A DNA stretch of 11,682 bases, taken from positions 1-11,682 of the forward strand of contig JAISTJ010000192.1 in assembly GCA_031272655.1 (NCBI GenBank). Direction: 5' to 3'. The number at the start of each line of letters is the position of its first letter. The first letter of the stretch is position 1. The translations under genes and the position numbers were made by a program. The notes beneath the pieces were generated by a model. It worked only from the letters and a program-made list of their open reading frames with translations, made no database searches and was not told where the DNA came from. Origin of the DNA: Tannerella sp. (GTDB taxonomy: Bacteria; Bacteroidota; Bacteroidia; Bacteroidales; Tannerellaceae). Shown here piece after piece: positions 6,103 through 11,682 of the stretch.

Positions 6103-9100
6103 ATGAAAAAATGTTATTTATTTTTATTAATGGGATTGACCTTTTGTGTAGTTTTGCCGGCAAAGACTTATGCCGGTGAAAGCACTGAGATTCAACAGCA
6201 AAGGAAGAAAATCACTGGCGTGATAACCGACCGTTCAGGCGAAGCGGTCATTGGCGCCAACGTAGCAATTAAAGGCACTTCAACGGGGACGATAACCGAT
6301 GCCGGCGGCGGGTTTATCCTCGATGTTCCCGAAGGCGCTGTTCTGCGCATCTCCTATATCGGCTACACGACGCAGGAAATTGCGGTGGGCAGCAACACCA
6401 CTATCAACATCACTCTGGACGAAGACACTCAAAGCCTTGAGGAAGTGGTCGTTGTTGGTTTTGGTACTCAGAAGAAAGTTAACCTGACGGGAGCCGTAGG
6501 ACTGGCTACTGCCAAAGACATTGAATCGCGTCCGGTAGTAAATGCTACGCAAGCTTTGCAGGGATTGGTTCCCGGCTTGCAAATCACTACCAATACCGGC
6601 GAATTGGACAAAACAATGTCAATCAACATCCGCGGAAACGGAACTATCGGCGACGGTTCGAGCGGCAGTCCGCTGATTTTGATTGACGGAATGGAAGGTG
6701 ATATTAATATGGTTAATCCGCAGGACATTGAGAACATCTCTGTCTTAAAGGATGCCTCCGCATCTTCTATTTATGGTTCGCGTGCGCCTTTCGGCGTTAT
6801 TTTGATAACGACCAAAAAAGGCAAAGCCGGCAAGGCGACCATCAACTACAACAATAGTTTCCGCGTCAACAGTCCGATACATCTTCCCGAAATGATGGAT
6901 TCATACACTTTTGCCAACTATTTCAACGAGGCTGCGCGTAACACTCACTGGGGCGACCAGTTCAGTGCAAGCGTGATGCAGCAGATGCTCGATTTTCAGG
7001 CGGCAGGAGGAACGAACAGAGGCGGTTTGCAGACCGACGGCAATGTTTGGGGAAAGCCCGCAGGCGACCCGTTTACGACGGCTTATGCAAACACTGACTG
7101 GTATTCAGAAATCTACAAGGATGCTTCCTATTCACAAGAACATAATTTCAGCGTCGGCGGAGGCGGCGACAAATACACCTATTATGCTTCGTTGGGCTAT
7201 CTTGACCAGAACGGTTTGCTCCGCCACGGATCCGACGAACTGGCGCGTTTCAATGCTACGGCAAAGTTCAGCGCCGAACTGACTAACTGGTTGAGATTTA
7301 ATTACAGTGTGCGTTATGTCCGTCAGGATTTGAGCCGTCCGACTAATTTCGGTGGTGGTTTGTATGAGAAGATCGGTCGTCAAACATGGCCGAACCTTCC
7401 CGTTTACGACGAGAATGGTTACTATTTTAACGGCAACGCCGATGTGCCGTCAATGTCGCTTGCTTTGGGCGGTGTGCGTGATGTGCAAACCGACCAGACC
7501 TATCATCAGGCAGGTCTTGTATTCGAACCTGTCAAAAACTGGATTACAAATATAGAATTTAATTACAGAATAAATGCGGTAGATACACGTCAAACCTCGC
7601 TGCCATACTACAATCACGACGTAGCGGGCAATATAGTGAATACTAACGGTACATCCAGTCTTTATCAAGATTTTACCAAAGAGAACTATATGAACTGGAA
7701 CATTTATTCCACTTATTCGCTATCCCTCGACGACGTTCATAACTTCAAGATAATGGGCGGTTTTCAGTCGGAAGAAGAACGCCAGAAATTCTTTTCGGCG
7801 CAAGGCTATGGCTTACAGGTAGAAGAACTTCCCGAATTGAATCTTGTTTCAAACATTGACGGCGCGGGCAAGGATAAAGTTCCTGTAATAAGCGGTTATC
7901 GAAATCAGTGGGCGACAGCCGGTTTCTTCGGTCGTTTGAATTATGATTATGAAGGACGTTATCTTGGCGAGGTCAATCTTCGTTATGACGGCGCTTCACG
8001 CTTCCGTCGCGGCAACCGCTGGCAACTCTCGCCTTCATTCTCTTTGGGATGGAACATTGCACAGGAAGGATTCTGGGAAAATTTAGTCAGTACCGTTAAT
8101 CAGTTGAAACTCCGCTTCTCTTATGGAGTACTGGGCAATATGAATACTACCGGCTGGTATCCGACCTATCGCACAATGGTATTGGGTCAAGCCAACGGAA
8201 GTTGGTTACAGGGCGGTCTTAGGCCTAATACGGCTTATGTGGGCAGTCTTATCAGTACTGCTTTGAGTTGGGAAAAGGTTCGCACATATAATATTGGTCT
8301 CGACTGGGGTTTGTTAAACAATCGTTTAACCGGCTCGGCCGAAATATTTACTCGTTTTACCGACAATATGGTAGGTCCTTCGGTAGAACTTCCTGCCACA
8401 TTGGGAGTTAGCGTTCCTAAAACAAACAATTGCGACTTGAAAACAGAAGGTTGGGAACTTACCTTAGGATGGAACGACCGCACGAGTTTTGGTTTAAATT
8501 ACGGCGTGAAGTTCAATATATCTGACGCCCGCACTTATATAGTGAGCTATCCGGGCAATCCTACCGGCTCAATAAGCAGTTATGTGGCAGGACGCGAGAT
8601 TGGCGAAATCTGGGGATTCGAGACCGTTGGAATAGCCAAGACCGACGAAGAGATGCAGGCGCATTTGGCGAAAGTAGGCGGGCAACCGCTTGGCAGCGAA
8701 TGGACTGCCGGCGACATCATGTATGCCGACCTTGACGGTAAAGAGGGCATCACCAAAGGGGCGCAGACGGTAGAAGACCACGGCGACCTGAAAGTGATAG
8801 GCAACAACACACCCCGTTATCTGTTCGGTTTCGACATTAACGCCTCCTTCAAGGGATTCGACGTAAGGGCATTGTTTCAGGGCGTTGGCAAACGCGATTA
8901 CTGGCAGGGTTCCAATATGTTCTGGGGAGTTGATGCTACATGGGGAATGTGGTGGTCAACCGGCTTGAAAGAGCATGAAGACTATTTCCGCGCCGAGGCT
9001 ATCGGATTGGAAGGACATAAAATTGAAGCTAACCTTGATTCTTACTATCCGCGTCCGACGTGGAGCAGCACGAAAAATCAGGAAGTGCAGACCCGCTACC

Positions 9101-9369
9101 TGCAAGACGCCTCTTATATCCGCTTGAAAAATTTCCAGTTCGGATATTCCATTCCGGCAACTGTAACCCGCAAGATAGGAATCGGCAACTGCCGAATATT
9201 CATATCCGGCGAAAATTTATGGACAGGTACAAAATTAAGCAAACTGTTTGACCCTGAAACGTTGAACGGCGGAAATACGGCCAGCGATGCATCAGCGCCC
9301 ATAAAGAGCGCCGGTAATGCTTACCCGCTTTTAAGTACATGGTCGGCAGGAATCAGTATAACTCTTTAA
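6103..9369 (+). CDS. susC: SusC-type TonB-dependent outer-membrane glycan transporter
   Basis: A 1088-aa outer-membrane beta-barrel that would import oligosaccharides, powered by TonB, with SusD as its surface lid. Parts seen: signal peptide (1-24, cleavage likely TYA|G); carboxypeptidase-regulatory-like domain (about 37-110, ITGVITDRSGEAVIGANVAI); TonB-box-like EEVVVVGFG at 113-120; plug domain (about 125-240) with the family motifs LILIDGMEG and SSIYGSRAPFGVILITTKKG; then the barrel, ending in STWSAGISITL with a C-terminal hydrophobic/aromatic beta-signal. Length is normal for the family and no N-terminal STN domain is present, so it is not a sigma/anti-sigma-coupled receptor; this agrees with control by the nearby HTCS. 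ATG 6103 was chosen because it begins the signal peptide; an ATG at 6099 is in another frame that soon stops. The susD start follows 13 bases after the stop, as in an operon. Symbol denotes the family; the substrate is unknown. Confidence 0.96.
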   Translation: MKKCYLFLLMGLTFCVVLPAKTYAGESTEIQQQRKKITGVITDRSGEAVIGANVAIKGTSTGTITDAGGGFILDVPEGAVLRISYIGYTTQEIAVGSNTTINITLDEDTQSLEEVVVVGFGTQKKVNLTGAVGLATAKDIESRPVVNATQALQGLVPGLQITTNTGELDKTMSINIRGNGTIGDGSSGSPLILIDGMEGDINMVNPQDIENISVLKDASASSIYGSRAPFGVILITTKKGKAGKATINYNNSFRVNSPIHLPEMMDSYTFANYFNEAARNTHWGDQFSASVMQQMLDFQAAGGTNRGGLQTDGNVWGKPAGDPFTTAYANTDWYSEIYKDASYSQEHNFSVGGGGDKYTYYASLGYLDQNGLLRHGSDELARFNATAKFSAELTNWLRFNYSVRYVRQDLSRPTNFGGGLYEKIGRQTWPNLPVYDENGYYFNGNADVPSMSLALGGVRDVQTDQTYHQAGLVFEPVKNWITNIEFNYRINAVDTRQTSLPYYNHDVAGNIVNTNGTSSLYQDFTKENYMNWNIYSTYSLSLDDVHNFKIMGGFQSEEERQKFFSAQGYGLQVEELPELNLVSNIDGAGKDKVPVISGYRNQWATAGFFGRLNYDYEGRYLGEVNLRYDGASRFRRGNRWQLSPSFSLGWNIAQEGFWENLVSTVNQLKLRFSYGVLGNMNTTGWYPTYRTMVLGQANGSWLQGGLRPNTAYVGSLISTALSWEKVRTYNIGLDWGLLNNRLTGSAEIFTRFTDNMVGPSVELPATLGVSVPKTNNCDLKTEGWELTLGWNDRTSFGLNYGVKFNISDARTYIVSYPGNPTGSISSYVAGREIGEIWGFETVGIAKTDEEMQAHLAKVGGQPLGSEWTAGDIMYADLDGKEGITKGAQTVEDHGDLKVIGNNTPRYLFGFDINASFKGFDVRALFQGVGKRDYWQGSNMFWGVDATWGMWWSTGLKEHEDYFRAEAIGLEGHKIEANLDSYYPRPTWSSTKNQEVQTRYLQDASYIRLKNFQFGYSIPATVTRKIGIGNCRIFISGENLWTGTKLSKLFDPETLNGGNTASDASAPIKSAGNAYPLLSTWSAGISITL

Positions 9370-9382
9370 AAATTAAAATGAT

Positions 9383-11416
9383 ATGAAATTAAAAAATATA
9401 TATTTATCAATTGCAGCAGTGGCTGTTATCTCCGCAATAACTTCATGCGAAGACTTCTTGGACAGGGAGCCGATGTCAACAATTGCTCCCGAAACTTACT
9501 ATTCGACGGCTGCCCAGTTGGAAGCCAATCTGAATGACGAATATCCCAATGTTCTGCCGGCTTATGGGCAATGGACCTACGGCATCTATGGCGAAGATGC
9601 AGGTACGGATAACCAGATAGGCGTAACAGCCAACGACCGTTATACCCTTGACCGTTGGAAAGTAGATCACAGCGAAACAAGCAACTGGAACTTCGAGCGT
9701 ATCTATCGCACCAATTTCTTCCTCTCGCAGGTGCTTCCCAAGTTTGGCGATGACATGAGCGGGTCTCAAAACACCATTTCGGGCGATGTGGCTACTATCA
9801 AGCACTATATAGGCGAGATGTATTTTCTTCGTGCATATCAGTATTATAAGAAACTGCTGCTTTTCGGCGACTTTCCAATCATTGACGAACCGCTACCGGA
9901 TGATATGGCAATCCTTGTAGAAGCCAGCAAACGCTCTCCGCGCAACGAGGTATCGCGCTTCATTCTTGAAGACCTTGACAAGGCGTATGCCTATATGAGC
10001 GACGTTGATTTGGCTACCACCCGCATCAACAAAGACGTCGCATTGTTGATTAAATCACGTGTGGCGCTGTTTGAAGGAACATGGTTACAGAATTTCAAAG
10101 GCACGGCATTTGTCCCCGGCGGTGAAGGTTGGCCGGGTGCAGTCCTTTACAACAACTATCAATATCCGAGTGGCAGTATTGACAACGAAATAAAATACTT
10201 CCTCGAACAGGCTGCAAGCGCCGCCAAAACCGTTGCCGACAAATACAAGGGAAGCTTGACGGAAAATACGGGCGTATTTCAACAGTCGGCCGACGAAGCC
10301 GCCAATCCTTATTATGAAATGTTTGCGCAGGAAGACCTTTCAGACGTGCCTGAAATCCTTCTATGGCGTCAGTATGCACGTGGTCTTGTTACCCATAACA
10401 TCAATTCCGCCGCCGGCCGCGGCAATTATCGCACCGGACTGACACGCGGCTTGGTACAGAGTTTTCTGATGAAAGATGGAATGCCGGTCTATACTCACGG
10501 AACGTATGCAGATGGCGACGGATACTATATGGGCGACAAAACGATCGCCGACGTCCGCGTCAACCGCGACCCCCGTTTGAGCGTTTTCCTGAAAGAGCCC
10601 GGACAGAAAAATATCCTTTTTGAACTTGACAACAATGAAGGAACAGAAGCCGTTTTTGAAGAGCCTTATCCGGGAATTACCAATGGCGATGGCGAACGCG
10701 GCTATGCCACAGGTTACGCTCTCCACAAGGGAGGCTCGCTCAATCGCAAGCATTACGCCAACGGCGGTGGTTATACGGGAGCCGTAGTTTTCAGAGCGGC
10801 AGAAGCTTTGCTGAACTATATGGAAGCAAGTTATCTGCTCAACGGCTCGCTTGACGCTTCCGCCCGCGATTATTGGACAACTCTCCGTCAGCGTGCAGGC
10901 ATCAGCACTGATTTTGACGCTACAATAGCAGCAACAGATATGAGTAAGGAAGCCGAGAACGATTGGGGCGCCTATACAGCCGGAACAGTGCTTTCCGACA
11001 GGACGCTATATAATATCCGCCGTGAACGCCGTTGCGAATTTATGGCGGAAGGTTTGCGCTATATGGACCTTCGCCGCTGGCGTTCGATGGACCAGTTAAT
11101 CAACACTCCAAGCCACCTTGAAGGTATGCACCTCTGGAATACGCCGATGGAAAGCTGGTACACCGACTTGATTGCCGACGGATCGAACAGTGCAAACGTC
11201 TCGTCGAAAGACAAAAGCGAATATCTTCGCCCGTTTGAAAGGACAAGCAGTCAGGCTGCATACAACGGCTGTACGTGGAAAATGGCTCATTACCTGTATC
11301 CAATTATGGTAAAACAGTTCCAACTGACTGCCACATCGGGCGCGGACGTATCCACTTCGGTAATTTATCAGAATCCCTACTGGCCTGTTGTAGCCGACCA
11401 GGCAGCTGAGAAATAA
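9383..11416 (+). CDS. susD: SusD/RagB-type surface glycan-binding lipoprotein
   Basis: A 677-aa lipoprotein that would bind glycan at the cell surface and close over the SusC barrel. The N-terminus is a lipoprotein signal with lipobox ITSC and lipidated Cys22, followed by EDFLDREPMSTIAPETYY, the usual start of mature SusD proteins. Further marks are FLRAYQYYKKLLLFGDFP in the helical TPR-like core and the C-terminal family motif RRERRCEFMAEGLRYMDLRR near residues 543-563, then HYLYPIMVKQFQL and QNPYW close to the end. At 677 residues it is at the long end of the family. It is co-directional with susC with a 13-base gap, and is followed by a strong hairpin terminator. Ligand-binding residues cannot be assigned by eye because they are poorly conserved. 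Confidence 0.95.
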   Translation: MKLKNIYLSIAAVAVISAITSCEDFLDREPMSTIAPETYYSTAAQLEANLNDEYPNVLPAYGQWTYGIYGEDAGTDNQIGVTANDRYTLDRWKVDHSETSNWNFERIYRTNFFLSQVLPKFGDDMSGSQNTISGDVATIKHYIGEMYFLRAYQYYKKLLLFGDFPIIDEPLPDDMAILVEASKRSPRNEVSRFILEDLDKAYAYMSDVDLATTRINKDVALLIKSRVALFEGTWLQNFKGTAFVPGGEGWPGAVLYNNYQYPSGSIDNEIKYFLEQAASAAKTVADKYKGSLTENTGVFQQSADEAANPYYEMFAQEDLSDVPEILLWRQYARGLVTHNINSAAGRGNYRTGLTRGLVQSFLMKDGMPVYTHGTYADGDGYYMGDKTIADVRVNRDPRLSVFLKEPGQKNILFELDNNEGTEAVFEEPYPGITNGDGERGYATGYALHKGGSLNRKHYANGGGYTGAVVFRAAEALLNYMEASYLLNGSLDASARDYWTTLRQRAGISTDFDATIAATDMSKEAENDWGAYTAGTVLSDRTLYNIRRERRCEFMAEGLRYMDLRRWRSMDQLINTPSHLEGMHLWNTPMESWYTDLIADGSNSANVSSKDKSEYLRPFERTSSQAAYNGCTWKMAHYLYPIMVKQFQLTATSGADVSTSVIYQNPYWPVVADQAAEK

Positions 11417-11462
11417 TTAATTAGTTAATAAAAAACTGTTTTTAGGTATTAGTTTTTAATTG

Positions 11463-11512
11463 ATAGATTGCCGGAAGTACAAAAAGAAATGTATTTTTGG
11501 CAATCTATTTTT
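11463..11512 (+). terminator. Hairpin terminator after susD
   Basis: ATAGATTGCC (11463-11472) pairs perfectly with GGCAATCTAT (11499-11508). The stem continues inward as GGAAG against TTTTT (A-U and G-U pairs in RNA) and TACA against TGTA, closing an 8-base AAAAGAAA loop: 19 base pairs in all. T-run 11508-11512 follows. This looks like a rho-independent terminator or an attenuator that lowers transcription of the downstream enzyme gene relative to susCD. Confidence 0.75.
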
Positions 11513-11513
11513 G
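11492..11513 (+). promoter_or_regulatory. Two -7-like boxes inside the terminator, possible promoter of the next gene
   Basis: TATTTTTG occurs at 11492-11499 and again at 11506-11513, both full matches to TAnnTTTG and 14 bases apart. A TTG at 11468-11470 lies 21 bases before the first. They lie 35-50 bases before the ATG at 11548. The T-rich terminator sequence makes such matches likely by chance, so this is weak evidence. Confidence 0.25.
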
Positions 11514-11547
11514 AAAAGTAAACTTAACTTGTGAAAAATTTTAACGT

Positions 11548-11682
11548 ATGAAAAAAATATTATTCTTCCTTTTATTCATCGGGAATAGCGCTCTTTTTGC
11601 GCAACAATACGACGCCTTTTATCCGGGTGATCTCTGGCTCGACAACCGTGGCGAGCATATCAATGCGCACGGCGGCGGGATT
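11548..11682 (+). CDS. Secreted glycoside hydrolase, probably GH43-like (5' end only)
   Basis: The first 45 codons of a gene that runs off the window. Residues 1-18 are a typical signal peptide (cleavage likely LFA|Q) without a lipobox Cys, so the enzyme would be periplasmic or secreted. The mature part begins YPGDLWLDNRGEHINAHGGG. From memory, W.D..G..INAHGGG opens the five-bladed propeller of GH43 enzymes of the galactanase/galactosidase type (subfamilies such as 24 and 34), in which AHGGG sits where other GH43 proteins have their first-blade catalytic Asp. The gene follows susD in the same direction, 131 bases on, across a terminator, in the usual place for a PUL enzyme. The catalytic centre is outside the window, so family is likely and activity is only a guess. 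Confidence 0.65.
   Translation, partial: MKKILFFLLFIGNSALFAQQYDAFYPGDLWLDNRGEHINAHGGGI

Noticed and set aside
11426..11458. A/T-only inverted repeat (AAAAACT ... AGTTTTT) after the susD stop
   Set aside because: It has no G/C-containing stem of note, and the much stronger hairpin at 11463-11512 explains termination.

Overview
The window comes from a member of the phylum Bacteroidota, probably order Bacteroidales. It carries a hybrid two-component system sensor, a SusC/SusD pair, an outer-membrane lipoprotein signal and several TAnnTTTG-type -7 promoter boxes, all typical of that phylum. It is a polysaccharide utilization locus (PUL) cut off at its right end.

Layout. Positions 1-191 are an AT-rich intergenic region with what look like two divergent promoters: one reading left out of the window, one reading right into the sensor gene. 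Positions 192-4268 (+) encode a complete periplasmic-sensing hybrid two-component regulator (HTCS) of 1358 aa. A 164-bp convergent gap (4269-4432) holds an imperfect hairpin that resembles a dispersed repeat. Positions 4433-5844 (-) hold a decayed gene of the AlbA_2/HATPase_c_4/winged-helix family. It appears to have lost about 60 residues in its N-terminal domain with a frameshift, and it has a second frameshift inside a poly-A-rich tandem repeat that puts the winged helix out of frame. Positions 5845-6102 are a regulatory intergenic region upstream of susC. Positions 6103-9369 (+) encode a SusC-type TonB-dependent transporter and 9383-11416 (+) a SusD-type surface lipoprotein. A strong rho-independent-type hairpin (11463-11512) separates susD from the first 45 codons of a secreted protein (11548 to the window edge) whose N-terminus looks like a GH43-type glycosidase.

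How the parts fit. By analogy with known PULs, the enzyme (and others beyond the window) would release oligosaccharides, SusD would capture them at the cell surface, SusC would import them in a TonB-dependent way, and the HTCS would sense the product in the periplasm and activate the susC promoter. The GH43-like AHGGG start hints at a galactose-containing glycan such as arabinogalactan, but this rests on 45 residues only. The minus-strand gene has no evident role in the PUL and looks like a decaying accessory gene between regulator and operon.

I see no tRNA, rRNA, CRISPR array, insertion sequence or phage gene. The PUL is of a well-known kind. The least ordinary parts are the broken AlbA-family gene with its slippage-prone repeat and the paired repeats in front of susC.
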